Below are positions 1 through 12,058 of a DNA stretch of 64,000 nt, in pieces. The stretch comes from Aphrophora alni (lineage: Eukaryota > Arthropoda > Insecta > Hemiptera > Aphrophoridae). The DNA lies in the NCBI GenBank assembly GCA_963513935.1, contig OY740777.1:19811271-19875270 (forward strand), given 5' to 3'. The notes under the pieces were generated by a model. That model was not told the origin of the DNA and searched no databases. It saw nothing but the letters and a program-made list of their open reading frames with translations. Both the position numbers and the translations under genes were made by a program. The first letter of the stretch is position 1; each line of letters opens with the position of its first letter.

Positions 1-108
1 TTTTGTTTATTATTGCATTTCTATTTTTATCCGCGATCCCAAAATTCCTATCATTTTTCGTTTGCTTAATCATTTTATTTTTTATTTTTCCTATTGGGAT
101 CTCACTAC

Positions 109-1359
109 CTAGTTTTTTGGAAATTTAGGAAGTTGATTAGATGGACCCGGTTTTTGGAAATCAAGTTTTGGTTTAAGGTTAGGACGTGCTACGTTATGTT
201 GCACGTTAGGACGTGAGGATGGGTAATTTGCAGGTCTCTCCCGATATTGATTTTGTTGATCAACTTGCCTGTATCGTGTAAATCGCTCTTCCTGTCTTCC
301 CGCGTACATTGTTTCCCCTCTCGTTCCCTCTATACTTTCCAAAGTTCTTAGGAACGTTATCGCCTCTTCAAAACTTTCACTTGATTTCCCTAGGCTTGCC
401 AATTGTACCTTCGGATCGAAATGTCTCATTAATTTGAAGATTAAAAATGATTCTGGGATTTCAGGAATTAAGAATTATGCCTTATTTATCTGTTTGCAGA
501 AATAGTCCACTTTTGTTAAAGCCCCTTTATTAGAAAATCTTCCGTTTTCTATTTGATTCCTTATTATCTGTTGGGTTTGGTAACACCAATAATTGTCTAA
601 AAATTTTTCTTTAAATCCTTCATACCTTTCCGTTCCTCTTTTTACCACTCTCCACCATTCCATCGCTGCACCTTTTAATAATCTTTCTATTATTCTTAAT
701 TTTTCGGCTCCATCCATTAGCGTACTAATCTCATCAAAATGTTTTTCTACTTCCTTAATAAATCTCATTGGAATTTCCCTAGCATTACCCCAGAATTCCA
801 ATTGTCTATTTTCTCCCTGTGCCTTATCTATATAAATTACCCTTGCTTCTTTGTCTCCACTTTCTCTATTTCTAGCTACTACTTTTAATTTCGTTTCTAA
901 AACTTTTACTGAACTTTCTATTTTACTTCCAACTTCTCTTCTTACGCTATTTATTTCTAATGTCCTATTTGACACTTCTTCATCTATTTTTCCTCTTAAC
1001 TCGTCTAAGTCCCTGGCATTTTCATTCATCTGTTTTTCGCATTCTATTATTCTTAATGTGTTTTCTCCTATGCTCCTTTCTATGGTAGTAGTAATGTTTA
1101 CTACTAAATTTTCTAATTCTTCTTTTCTTTCCTTCCTTTCTTCTATTCTTTCTTTCTTTCTCTTCTCTTCTTCTTCCAGTTTTTCTTTCTGCCTCTTCTC
1201 TTCTTCTGCAAGTTTCTCTTTCTGTCTTTCTTCTTTGTCTAGCGCTACTCTATTTTCCATACTTTTCATGTAATTAAATATTTGTTCCATTTTCTTGTCT
1301 ATTCCTGAGGCTTCCTGTTTTGGTTCTTCTTGAGCTTTAGGATCTCTAGTTGGCGGCAT
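109..1359 (-). pseudogene. gag-like polyprotein, broken by one in-frame stop
   Basis: The frame opens at an ATG (1359-1357) with MPPTRDPKAQ and continues through a long charged coiled coil rich in Glu and Lys (roughly residues 20-170). A capsid-like domain follows, with the AMEWWR and FKEKFLDNYW motifs typical of the retrotransposon gag family, then a basic, Pro/Asn-rich tail with no CCHC zinc knuckle. A single TAA at 477-475 interrupts the frame after 294 residues; the same frame then continues 121 codons to a TAG at 111-109. One nonsense mutation therefore explains the break. The product would be the structural particle protein. The lineage within Gypsy is uncertain. Confidence 0.75.
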
Positions 1360-1560
1360 TTTTATTTAATTTTTCTTTACGCGACTAATTTGTTTATTAT
1401 TAATTTTTATGATTATTAACTTGTTTATAACCACCTTTATTGAACTCACAACTTAGAACTTACACACATATATTTATGGAACAAAATTTGGAACTCTCGT
1501 TCGTATGGATCACTAAAAAACAAGAATTTCCTTTTTTAAAAAAATATTCTAGTTTTTCGT

Positions 1561-1578
1561 GCCCCACGTTGGGCGCCA
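1561..1578 (-). other. Primer-binding site for tRNA-Lys
   Basis: On the minus strand these 18 bases begin TGGCGCCCAACG and are complementary to the 3' end (with CCA) of the insect tRNA-Lys(CTT), as I know it from Drosophila; gypsy-type elements use the same primer. The site marks the boundary between the 5' LTR (to the right) and the internal region (to the left). A short inverted repeat, CTTGCAA...TTGCAAG, lies directly next to it at 1579-1601. Confidence 0.75.
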
Positions 1579-2593
1579 CTTGCAACGATACACCTTGCAA
1601 GATTAACGTAGACTCTCAATTTAACGCGTATCGTTCGGGAATTTACTCAAATTTTGCTTCCGGCTTTTTCCCCGCTTGCGACAACGTATCGTATGCAAGA
1701 CAATTTTACTTTTATCGTAAATTGTCAAGAAATAAGTCTTTTCGACTTTATTTCGTTTTATTTATTAATGAATTTATTGATTGCTCAGTCGATTTTACCT
1801 TTTTTTAAACTTGTGTATACGACTCTTCCTAGAGGTCGTGCCGTGTGGGAGAGTTTGGTTTCCAAATTTTATTCCATTTAGAAAAATGTACAAATAATTA
1901 ATTTTTGTAAATTTCTCTTTAGAGCACACACTTTATTTCACAGATATATATTTAAAATGGCATACAACTATAGGAATCTCTACAATAATGAAAAGCAATT
2001 AAAGATTTTTCAAATCAATTATCAATATTTATTACTTTTTATATTATGACTGAAGGTCTTTCTTTTGTTTGGTAAATTTATATTTTTCTTTATACTACAA
2101 AATCTCTACCATAAGACACAATGAAATTTATACACATATATTACAACACATTAAATTTTATATAGACACTCTATAACATATTAAATTTTATACTCAGAAT
2201 GACCAGAACAAATCATTTAAAATTGAATTTACTTAAAAATTACACTTCCCCTATAATTTTTATTGAATATTTAATTAAAATGAATTTACGTTTATTATTA
2301 TTAATTCCCTAAAGTTTCCAATAAATCAAAGTATTGGTACCTTGAACACTAATGAAGATCATATACGATGCTGAAGATTCTGATGGGTTGAGATGATCTC
2401 CCGATGCCTGTAGTCTAATGTTGTAAGTTCAATGAGTAGATTTTCTGCTGGTGCTGACTCCTGAAGCACGTCTTCCTCGTAGGTTGGTTGAAAAAAGAGT
2501 ATCCAAGTTACCTTGATTATTTCAGAGCTCCTCTGACTTGGGAATTTTGAGTACCAACTTAACTTGGTTTCCCTCATAAACTATCCCTTCACG

Positions 2594-2601
2594 TTTTTAT
2601 A
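2594..2601 (-). promoter_or_regulatory. Candidate TATA box upstream of the Gypsy element
   Basis: The minus strand reads TATAAAAA here, followed by a locally less AT-rich stretch (2577-2359) and then AATAAA-like signals. This is the order expected for an LTR promoter. It is about 1 kb from the primer-binding site, long for an LTR, so it could be coincidental in DNA this AT-rich. Confidence 0.25.
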
Positions 2602-2609
2602 CGTTTTCG

Positions 2610-3830
2610 GCGAGTTTATGCTTTATTTTGGGTTTTTTCATTTCCCAAAATATTTACAGATTATTTATTTATTATATTTATTCTTTTATTTCATTCTAAT
2701 CCTTTTATTTCTTCCTTTTTACTTTATTTCTTCACAAATTTTTATCTTTTATCGGTTGTCTCCACTTCTTTGTCATTGGTTACGGTCGAGTTTCGCTCAG
2801 CGATCCCTCCTCTTGTTAAAACATGATTTTGGTTGAAATTCTGTACTTTTTTCTTCTTTTCTCTCTAACTTCTGCTTCGCTCTTCCGATTCTCGATTTCT
2901 TTTTAGATCTTGGTTCTTAATGTTCTTGGGATCCTTTAGGTTTTTGTTTCGTGGTTGTAGTCCATTTCTTTCTCGAGTTATTTAGCTTTTACGTAATTTT
3001 AACAATTTCAAAATTTAGTTTTTTCCCTGATTTGGTTTTTGGTTTTTTAACACTTTTTTATTTTTTGTTCTTGGTAAGAACGAATGTAACTATGATCACT
3101 TTTTCTCTGCTATGTTTATTTCGCGAGAAATCTTGATTTAAAGTTTTTTACATCGTTTTCCCATGAAAACATGTTATTAAAACCCCCATCTACTGATTTT
3201 ATAAATTTGGTTTGTTCATTCTGTACAACACACTAATTTAAACATTTCTTAATTATAAATACATTCTATTTATAATGTTTATCTAATTTTTCGATAAATT
3301 GGTATTTTTTATAAGTGCCTAAGGTTGTTTTTTTTTCTTTTTTTTTTTATTAAAATATCGTTGGATTTATTATTTTTATTTCATGTTTCCCCTTTATTTC
3401 CCCCTTACTTATTTATATTTAATTTACCATTTGTTAATTTCATTTATTTTATATTTTAGTATTTTTTGTCTAAGTTGTTTTCCCCGTAACTTTGTTAATT
3501 ATTAATTTATGAAAATTTCCCCCCTTACTAAATATTTTTATTATTACTTTTACAATCTTTCTCGGTACTTTATTTTTTAAATTTGAAACATTTTTGTTTC
3601 ACGGACAAGTTTATTCCCGTTAGTGACGCATCAACATCGCTAACTGCTGGCTTTACCTACTACGTTGCTAACGAATCAGCTTTACAATTTTTATTCTGCC
3701 TTGAGCGTTTTGGCCAATTCCAAACCGTCTCAATCTGTTACAATTGTATAACTGGAAATTGTCTAGGTCTAGATCAATACGATAGATACATTGCCAGAGG
3801 TTAAATATCTGAGATAGACAGATAATCTGA
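2610..3830. other. T-rich stretch with no recognisable gene
   Basis: The plus strand is strongly T-rich with homopolymer runs. The short open frames are low-complexity Phe/Leu strings with no family resemblance. Part of it may be U3 of the neighbouring LTR element, but no boundary is visible. Confidence 0.4.
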
Positions 3831-3837
3831 TAATTTA

Positions 3838-3965
3838 ATGTTACAACAGTCGGTACATGATGGAATTCCATGATAATGGAAATAATGAGACGATTATTCA
3901 ATTCCACAAAACAGCTTTAAATGCTACATATGTTTCGCCTTTAGGCATTTTCAAGCAACTAAATT
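3838..3965 (-). mobile_element. Decayed Penelope-like terminal repeat with hammerhead-like core
   Basis: On the minus strand this matches the arms of the Penelope-like element at 27045-27683: stem II GCC-TAAA-GGC, then GAAAC and GTA, preceded by CTTGAAAA where the better copy has CTGACGA. The sequence beyond the core (GGAATTCCA, then GTACCGACTGT) also matches the sequence right of the 27.7-kb element (GGAATTTCA, then GTACCGACTGT). The catalytic box is mutated, so it is probably inactive. Confidence 0.5.
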
Positions 3966-4439
3966 GAAAACAAAACAAGAGTCAACTAAATATGTGAGAC
4001 AAAAGGAAAGGTTAGAGTAAAAGGGGGATTGAGAAATGACAAAAGAAAGGTCAATGATCTAACCTGTGGGGTGGAAGGGGGGTTGTTATAGAAAACAAAA
4101 GGTTACACAATAGGTCTCAATAGTGGTGATGAGTTAAGATATATTTGTTCATTTAAGTTGGAAGTATGGTTTTATTTTTAATTTGATCGATAAAGTAGAT
4201 AATCTGATGTCTACTGGAGTTGATACGAGATAATTGATGCACCTTTACTAGCCGTTAGTCATCCTAAGAATAATTCACAAAACGTGAATCACCTTTTCAA
4301 GAAGAAAACTGTTTCCAAATAATCATTACAAGACGCGGCGTAATTCAAGAATCAGTAACAGCGGCCGTTTTAAAATGTTTATTTTACCCAATTAAAAGTA
4401 AACTAGTAACAAAATAATGTTCAACTATTCGAGTTCCTT

Positions 4440-4880
4440 AAAAATCTATTCATAAATAAAAACCAAACTTACCCTATATATCGTATACTGAGTAAATAAA
4501 GAGAGAGGGGGAATATACGTAGAAGCTCATAATCGCTACCTGGTGTTGGAACTTTGAACTGAGGAATGAATATAATTAATTCTCTAATTTATTATATTTT
4601 CAAGGCTCAACCTACTATTGTATATCACCCACTGTTATTAAACCCACTAATTAAACAAATATCATACAAATTAAACATATTTTGATGATAAATAATTTCA
4701 TACGCATATATTTTTTCTGATGTAAATCAGATTTGTGGATCAGCTGTAACAGATGTATTTGATTTTTAGCATCATAATTAATCCGCTGGATGGTTTTATC
4801 TAACAATTGGAAATCCACAGTAAATATATACCCTGTTGTAATATACGATGTTCCAATGACTAGCATAGATACAAATATAT
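4440..4880. repeat. Left copy of a long inverted repeat pair (partner 10300-10760)
   Basis: Segments such as CTACCTGGTGTTGGAA, GAATATACGTAG and the ATATTTTGATGATAAATAAT region reappear in reverse complement at 10300-10760, in mirrored order. With the transposase remnants at 5890-6095 and 9370-9760, also in opposite orientation, this suggests the ends of one DDE transposon or two copies inserted head to head. Confidence 0.55.
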
Positions 4881-4904
4881 TATCTATTTCAATGTGTTAA
4901 AAGA

Positions 4905-5520
4905 TGATTTAAATGGAACATAACACTAATTAGGTAAAAACAAGTAAAACGACACACAAACTCACCCATATTTTGATACAAAACCTGAATTTGTTGACGC
5001 GTAAATTACAAGTACGAGATTGCCTAGGCCTAGAGTAACAATTAAGTAAATTTTGTCAACCGATGTTATTTAAAAATATTCTATACATTTGCCATTACAA
5101 AATTATAACAATCTATATGTCATAAAAATAAAATATTAACTTAGAGATATGTTAAAACAAATAAATGTTTAATTATTTCTTACCAAGATTATAACCTCAA
5201 ATTCTTTAACTTATTTCTGTTCAAATTTGTTAAAAATTAATTGAAATAGGACATAACACTAATTACGTAAAAACATGTAAAAAAAACCACACATACTCAC
5301 TATAATTCAAGCACATTTTGATATAAAACCTGAATTGGTAACTCGTAAATTACGACAAGTGGTAGATTGCCTTGGCATAGAGTAATAATTTAGTAAATTG
5401 CCAACCGATCCTATTTAAAAGTATTCTATACACTTACCATCAATGAATTATAACAATCTATATGTCATAAAGATAAAATAATAATTTAAAGATATGTTAA
5501 AACTCCAATAAATGTTTGAT
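4905..5520. repeat. Tandem duplication, two units of about 335-345 bp
   Basis: The units start at GGAACATAACACTAATTA (about 4914) and GGACATAACACTAATTA (about 5249). Each later contains ATTTTGATA...AAACCTGAATT, a CCAACCGAT block, and ATAACAATCTATATGTCATAAA. They differ by many substitutions and small indels, so the duplication is old. No coding potential was seen. Confidence 0.7.
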
Positions 5521-5699
5521 TTTGTCTTACTCTTCTGGATAGAACCACTTCCTACCACAATGCAATCCAATTCAAATGTGTATTGCTCTCTGTTGAATCT
5601 CAATCAGGTGTTGTTTTGTTAACACACCACAATGAAACAATTTGGTAGTTGTGGTCGATCAGTTAATGTGTGATATCTAACCTCGAAACAATGGATTTT

Positions 5700-6095
5700 G
5701 CATTTTGAATAAATAGTTGTTCTGGGCTATAACTTTTGAAAATAAATATGGAGTGATGAGGTGCTTTCCAACTATCTACCCAAATGTGGTTCCTCCATCA
5801 AGAAAATTAATTCATATATGGAAAACTATGCTACTAGCAACTTGATTAATTTCAATGAATTACCGTAGATTTTTTAACAGAAAATGAAGAGCTAGTATCA
5901 TTACTGAAATCTCCAAACAGGACTAATTCACTTAGAAAAGTTTCATCCCCTACTGGGATACCAAAATCGACAGTTCAAAGGTATACCAAGAAAAACAAAA
6001 TCAATTTGTATAAAGCCATTTAGGTCACGGACTGCTGATCCAGACAGAAGAGTGGAATTTTGTTCGAAGGTAATTAAAAAGCTTGTCGAGTGGTA
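5700..6095 (+). pseudogene. DDE transposase (mariner-related) N-terminal remnant
   Basis: In shifted frames the plus strand reads LRKVSSPTGIPKSTVQR, the second helix-turn-helix of Tc1/mariner-related transposases, then after a stop and frameshift SRTADPDRRVEFC, matching the linker after it. Just upstream, CTTTCCAACTATCTACCC corresponds to the first DNA-binding helix region seen better in the mirrored copy near 9740. The catalytic core is absent. Dead. Confidence 0.6.
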
Positions 6096-6170
6096 TTAAA
6101 CAATTATATTTTAAATAAACCGTTTACCTAACATATGTCTGGAAATTCTTCGCATGTGTATTTTATATCT

Positions 6171-7646
6171 AAAGGGTGATTCAACATTGTACAGCAATAT
6201 CAGAAGCTGATTTTAGACCTTTAAATAAGAAACATTTTATATAAACTGTTCTGGAAAAGCATCAATGCCTTCTGTCTTGTTTGTGTTTAAAAAAAACCAG
6301 TATAGATAAGATACTGTGTGAAAATTCTATTTTAGCATTTATAATATTAAATATAATATTTATATAACCTTTTATAAGTATACTAGAACACCAAAGCTTT
6401 ATTTATACATTTTCAAAATAGAGGACATTTAAAATTTGTAATGTCAAATATTTCAAAACGACTAACATGATACAATATTTACAAAAGACGGAAGATATTT
6501 TTTTAGCATAAAACAAAATAATACGTTGCACAGAATTCCACCGAAAATGTTTACAATAACAGTTTCAAAATGGCGACTGGTGTTTTATTACTAATTTTAA
6601 TATTTTTTTTCATTTTTCTCCATAAGTTTTCAATAACAGCTGATCAATAATTAAATGTATTGTGCAGTATTTGAATATTCCCTTGAGCGTTTTTAGTAGT
6701 GTAACTATTTAGAAAATATTTTAGTTTTTTTCATACGGTATGGATGTCACCAGAAATTTGGAGAGTTGAATTAATTTATTATTACTGTAATGATTTATCG
6801 AAATAACTTAAATAAGTGATTTTTCACTTTTCGTTTTTAATTTAATTTATTTTTAAATTTTGAACTCAGTTTAAAGATTTGTTTACAGCTAAATTTAGGA
6901 AAAATCTTCGATCTCTTAAAATTTGTAATATTTTTCTGACATATTTTTTTGTCAGTTTCTTTTAACATAAAGTCGATTTATCAAATTTGTATTTATTTAT
7001 TTACTTCAATTTTATTAGAATTTTACTTTCTATAAACTTATGAGAAAAAAATCTTATTCCATTATTTTTTTTCAATAGGCTACATAAAATTATAATCAGC
7101 ATTTAATAAATAAATATTAAAGCACCAGTCGTCATTTTGAAACAGTGACGGGAAACATTTTCTATGCATTTCCAGGATAAATACTAACAATTAAAATAAT
7201 TCCATAATATTTCGGTTTAAACTAATCTTGGGTGTTGTATACAATTATAAATAATTTTTTTCAACAATCTAGTAATCTTTTGACCTACAGAAAAATAGAA
7301 ACAATCGTTTTGTTTTTCGTCAAACAAAGAAAATGTTTTTCTCTTGTAATTTTTTTTTAAAGTTTATGCTTTTTTCAGATATTAAACATTAAAATTATGT
7401 ACTTCCGCCATTTTGAAAATTTACAGTCTTGTGTTATCTATTACACTAGTAAAAGGCTACATATATAAAAGGCATGTATAAAATTTTCACTCAATGTCAG
7501 CTATTTTCAAAGATATGTTTTTTTTCAAATGAAGACAAAATGGCCGACAGACGGAAAGCGAATTTCCTAACCTATGTTTACATTTTTTTTTCTTATTTCA
7601 ACTGTGAAATTAGCTCCCAAAATTTTACCGTGGAATTTTGATACAC
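6171..7646. mobile_element. Fold-back element with AGGGTGT ends (copy 1)
   Basis: The left end AGGGTGATTCAACATT and the right end AATTTTGATACACCCT are near inverse complements, and the arms keep matching inwards. The block CAGTTTCAAAATGGCGACTG near 6560 returns inverted near 7125. The centre is near 6900. No transposase frame is visible, so the element is non-autonomous. Same family as 12059-12720, 22478-23609 and 61140-62400. Confidence 0.6.
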
Positions 7647-8470
7647 CCTGTGTCTATATAAAAACCCTACATTTAAAGAACAGAAATATCTAGACCAAAC
7701 ACATTCCCCATTTCAGTAGTTTCCCTACAATGTAATTGAAGAGCAAAGATACAACGCTTTATTGAAACAGTCTTTGGTTAGGTTAAAGTGAACATATACA
7801 AGTGAGAAAGTCCGTGCAATATTTATTATATAACAACTTTTCACCCTCTATCTATCTTAAAAATTTTCAATCAAGTAATCCATTATTAAATGTCACTTTA
7901 ACGTCAATCAGCTGTTTGACGTGTAGCTTGATTATCAGCTGATGTGGTTTGACAGGTGATTTTCCCTCTTCACCTCCCACAGTAGTTGATGGAGGGAAAG
8001 TAGAAATATTGGGCTAAATTTTAAGTAAAATAAAGCTTTTGAACGTAATAAGATACATTGATCCTTATCCCGATAATAATTTATATTGGTGTAGTATAAA
8101 TAAAAAGTAAATTATTTAAATCAATTTTTATAAATTTGTTTATGAAATGAGAAATTTGTTACTATTTTATTGGAGAGTACAAATCTTGTCAAGTCATTTA
8201 CCTTCTCAGGTAGTCCTGGCTCAGGCTCCCTTTCTTGAATTCGATCCCCCACTTTCTTAGAATAGATGTTGGTATTAAAGTTGGATTTTTTAAATTTATA
8301 TCATATTTGTCTGTAGATGCTTAATTACGAATGAGCTGTCACCATATATGTTTATTTGTAAAATTTTACATGTGAGTTATCATTTACCTCAAGTTGTTTT
8401 TACTTGTGTTAATATTGGCGTGATAATGTTTACGGAGTAGTTTTGACAACTAAATCAATATCAGTAGGTA

Positions 8471-8543
<73 letters not shown>

Positions 8544-9065
8544 CAAGAGAAATAATATATTACTTTATCTTTCTTTATTTCAATAACGTTATTAAAATTG
8601 GTTGCTATGACAACGAAAGTTGAATTGTTTTCAATTTTTAAGAAACAAACAGTTGATTTGTAAGTTACTAATAAGTTTAGTTTTCCTGAAATTTTTAGTC
8701 AATTAGAATTTTTGTCTTGGGTTATAAACGAAACATGGAGTTCGTCACTAGCGACATGTTGTCGAGTGATGCTTATGTAAAGATCAATCTAATAGTGTTT
8801 GATTTACAGCGTTGGTAATGGTTTGATTTTATCTCTCTGCCAAATAGCTTCCCTCGAACAATTCAAACGAATATAAAATAACCTGAGATGAAGAAAAATT
8901 GTTTTTAGAGTAACGTAAATGAACCTAAGAACTTAACACAGTTGTGGAAAAAATAAATTTAAATTAAACAAAAAAACAACGTGTTTAAAATTTTTTTTAA
9001 AGTATGATTACATTCCATCACTCGGAGCCCACTTATAATGAATAGAGTGTGGAAATCTTAACTTA
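7647..9065. other. Unassigned intergenic DNA with a TA microsatellite
   Basis: No coding or structured feature was recognised except the (TA)n run at 8472-8542 (about 35 units). A short segment near 7900-7980 is richer in CAGCTG motifs but resembles nothing I know. Confidence 0.4.
8472..8542. repeat. (TA)n microsatellite
   Basis: Uninterrupted TA dinucleotides for about 71 bases. Confidence 0.95.
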
Positions 9066-9069
9066 GCAA

Positions 9070-9230
9070 GAACTTCACCTTTTTTCACACAGTTTTGGGT
9101 TAGATCCTTCCTATCATTGACCAAATCTGGCCCTCTACCGATCCTGTAGCTATTAGAGTATTCAAGAGAAACAGAAGCAATAATTGATGACTCATAGGGT
9201 GTTTTGCTTTTAATTTTTTTTTAAACAATT
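9070..9230 (+). repeat. Dispersed repeat, GGGTTAGATCC family (copy)
   Basis: Contains GTTTTGGGTTAGATCC, then TTGACCAA and GCTATTAGAGTATTC, in the same order as at 22198-22440, 35518-35770 and 58165-58440. Short, non-coding and SINE-like in size; the GGTTAGATCC core loosely resembles a pol III B box, which is only suggestive. Confidence 0.55.
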
Positions 9231-9369
9231 TAGAATTGGTCATTTCAATAAGTGTTTAAAGGATTTTACCACTTTAACATATTTTAAGCCTCGTCCTTGC
9301 CATTCTGAGGGCAATATAAGTATGGCCCCTAACAAATGCCCTAACTTTTCAATTTATTATAATAATTGC

Positions 9370-9760
9370 AATTCATCAACAAGCCATTTTGTTAAAAGGT
9401 TTATTCGTCAGAAAACACAATTCGGGAAGTCATTCAAGGTTAATCTCGTAATGTCAAATGCTTTTGGAGCAATTACCACTATTCGGTCTGGGTCCCTTTC
9501 AAAAAGATCATGAGCAGTGTGAAACTTAATTCTTGTAAAACTTTATGTTTTTTAATGATTCTGTAAGCCGTAGATTTGGTCAGACCAGTGTTTAAGGCTA
9601 CTTTTTTATTTGAATTCGGTTTAGCGGGAGGTTTTAGTAAGTCAGCACACCTTCCACCATGTTAGAACTATATTTTGTCACTACCCACCATTTTCCAGTA
9701 ACAGTGTTTTCCACTTTGCTATTGATTTGTATGATGGTAGTTCAATATCTGGATACATAC
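9370..9760 (-). pseudogene. DDE transposase (mariner-related) N-terminal remnant, mirrored copy
   Basis: The minus strand reads QGMYPDIELPS (first helix region), then ALNTGLTKSTAYRIIKKHKV (second helix-turn-helix), then FHTAHDLFERDPDRIV after a frameshift. The order and motifs match the plus-strand remnant at 5700-6095, so the two are copies of one family in opposite orientation. The catalytic DDE core is missing. Not functional. Confidence 0.65.
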
Positions 9761-10299
9761 CTTGGAAAGGTTTTCTTGCTTTAGGATTATTATTGCATTT
9801 ATTGCTGATGAACAGTACATTACTTTATTCTCTACTGAAAAAACCATGATTAAATAGACAAAAACATGTTAGAAAATGAATACATCTGCTTCATACATTA
9901 AAATTTAAAAACTCCCTCAACAATGCATCACAACAGACATAACAGCTGTTAATAAAAAAAGGATAATCTAATACCTCAAAAACTGTGTTCCTAACCATTT
10001 TGTATGGCAGAAATGAACTTGAATATTCTGTGATATATTTTTATACATATTTATAAAATTCAAAAAAAAAACTTTAATCAAATAGGACCAAAAACAACTT
10101 CCAAACATTGAAATACATCACGGAACACACTACACATTTGAGTAAAGTAAAAAACAATGATTCCAGTTGCAATTTTAATTTAAGAGTTCACAGAATAAAT
10201 CAACCAACCAATTAAACTCGATAACGAAATGAAACCACCAATAACAACGAGCTATAAATCAAGTGACTGTAATTGTATCTCAGTTTTGTGCATTACTGT

Positions 10300-10760
10300 A
10301 CATCACAGAGTAGACATTATCTATCGATAGATATTATATTTGTATCTATGATAGTCACTGAAACATCATCAATTGGGCATATATTTATAGCAGATTTGTT
10401 ATTTATGAGGCTAAAAATCAAATACATCTGATCCACATAACAGATTTACATTAGAAAATGTAAATGTCTATGAAATTATTTATCATCAAAATATGTTAAT
10501 TTATCATCAAAATATGTTATTGTATATTTGTTTAATTAGTGGATTTAATAATTCAGGTGGAGCCTGAAATTAGGTGGAGCCTAAAAGTAATATTAGGTGG
10601 AGCCTAATAGTAATGAAAACGTAGTTAATTAGAGATTTGATTATATTAATTCTTCAGTTGTAAATTCTAACACCAGGTAGCGTTTATGACCTACGTATAT
10701 TCATCCTCTCTCTTAATTACTTACGCAGAATAGGGAGTATATGGTGAGTTTGATAATTGT
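10300..10760. repeat. Right copy of the inverted repeat pair (partner 4440-4880)
   Basis: Carries the reverse complement of the left copy: ACCAGGTAGCGTTTATGA, TACGTATATTC and TTATCATCAAAATATGTTA. Inside it a 21-bp block (TTATCATCAAAATATGTTAA) is doubled at 10500-10540, and TTAGGTGGAGCCT-type blocks occur three times at 10553-10610. Confidence 0.55.
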
Positions 10761-10839
10761 AATAAATTTCAAACTCCATTTTTTTTTTTACAGATATTCA
10801 TGTTTTATATCGTCTCAGGAAACCTAAAGAAGTAAATTT

Positions 10840-11840
10840 CGACATACCGTCCGTCTGTCGTCGTTACATGTTTGTTTGTTGTCTGTATGTAAACACGATA
10901 CCTGCCACGATTGAGATGAGAACACCAAATTTGCTAGAGGACTATAATGTGCTCATACAGAACCTTATTGAAATTCTGATACATCGATAGATAATGTCAA
11001 AATGGCAGCTATATAAAACAATTTTTGTTTATATATTGTGTTATTCAAATTATAACATATTAAATTAGACAAGGTTTCATGCCTTATTTTGTTTCACTCC
11101 GTCACGTGATCACTTTTTCTTTTTACGCGTTTCAGGATTTTTATACCACCATTAGAATTCTTACTTTCTCGTTTGTGACTGTCATTACACTAAAATAAAT
11201 TAAACACTATACAAAACAGACACAATTATGGACAGTTTATAGGTGCACCCTTTATCTACCGAACGGCAGCATGTGCCTCGAAACGTAAAAAAAGAAAAAG
11301 AGGTCACGTGACGGAGTGAAACAAAATAAGATAACAAACTTTGTCTTATTCAATAGTACTTGGATACTGAAAATTAATTTATATATTATTACATACAAAT
11401 TGGCATATTTCAAAATGGTAACACACCCTCCCCATCCTGAGACATTTGTAGTCTGTGTCATGACCTCTGGATGATGTTAATAATGATAAGTTATAGTAAA
11501 AACTTTAATTCCGAACACAATTAATTATTACACAATTAGTAGTAGAGACTCGTTAAAAATGTACAACTTTGAGGACCGTCAGGCCTTAGACTTTTTAGTA
11601 AACACACATCTACGAAGACCAATAGGACTTTGCTGACTTCAACAAAGTACTGATAAACACAATTACAAGGTTCAGAAAATCTAAGTACCAAACGTTTTGA
11701 AGAAACTCACTTTATGAGACTTCTTGATACTAATCTAACCCACTTTAGAATCTGCTTTTATTATATTGTATGGTAAGGCTGGATAAGTACCATGATGGTG
11801 CCTATGAACTTCTTTCCATTCGTTAGAATAATGAAGAATG
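10840..11840 (+). repeat. Dispersed repeat family A, longest copy
   Basis: The left part (CCGTCCGTCTGTCGTCGT, then ACACGATACC, GAGGACTATAATGTGCTCAT) matches 24830-24990 and 56880-57080. The right part (GAGGACCGTCAGGCCTTAG ... TACTGATAAACACAATTA) matches 28965-29200 and 57790-58080. The middle contains an imperfect inverted repeat (about 11067-11138 and 11262-11340) sharing TTTCACTCCGTCACGTGA. No open frame is convincing; the element type is unknown. Confidence 0.55.
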
Positions 11841-12058
11841 GGGGGAGTAGTGTTAAGCGCGGAGAAATCGAACGCAAATAATCGAACTCGAATCCAATCA
11901 CATTATCGATACCAAGTCCGAGTTTACAACAGCGACAAAAACCAAAGAAGATATAAAATTGATATTTATTATTTAGATCTCCCAAGTATCGTAAATAATT
12001 ATATTTTTAGAAGCAAATACTTGTGTTAATAAATTAATTGAGAAATAATGTTAAATAT

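Larger units (their letters stand above)
1..1578 (-). mobile_element. Ty3/Gypsy-type LTR retrotransposon, 5' internal part
   Basis: Reading leftwards on the minus strand, a tRNA-Lys primer-binding site is followed by a leader of about 200 bases and a gag-like frame. The element runs off the left edge, so pol and the 3' LTR are outside the window. The 5' LTR should lie just right of 1578, but only one copy could be present here, so its outer end cannot be fixed. About 100 bases after gag the minus strand stays open in another frame, which may be the start of pol, too short to judge. The plus-strand frames over this region are antisense artefacts of the biased gag sequence. Confidence 0.8.

Noticed and set aside
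593..1273. Two plus-strand open frames (80 and 140 codons)
   Set aside because: They are antisense to gag; the Ser/Phe/Leu-rich composition is the mirror of its Glu/Lys coiled coil.
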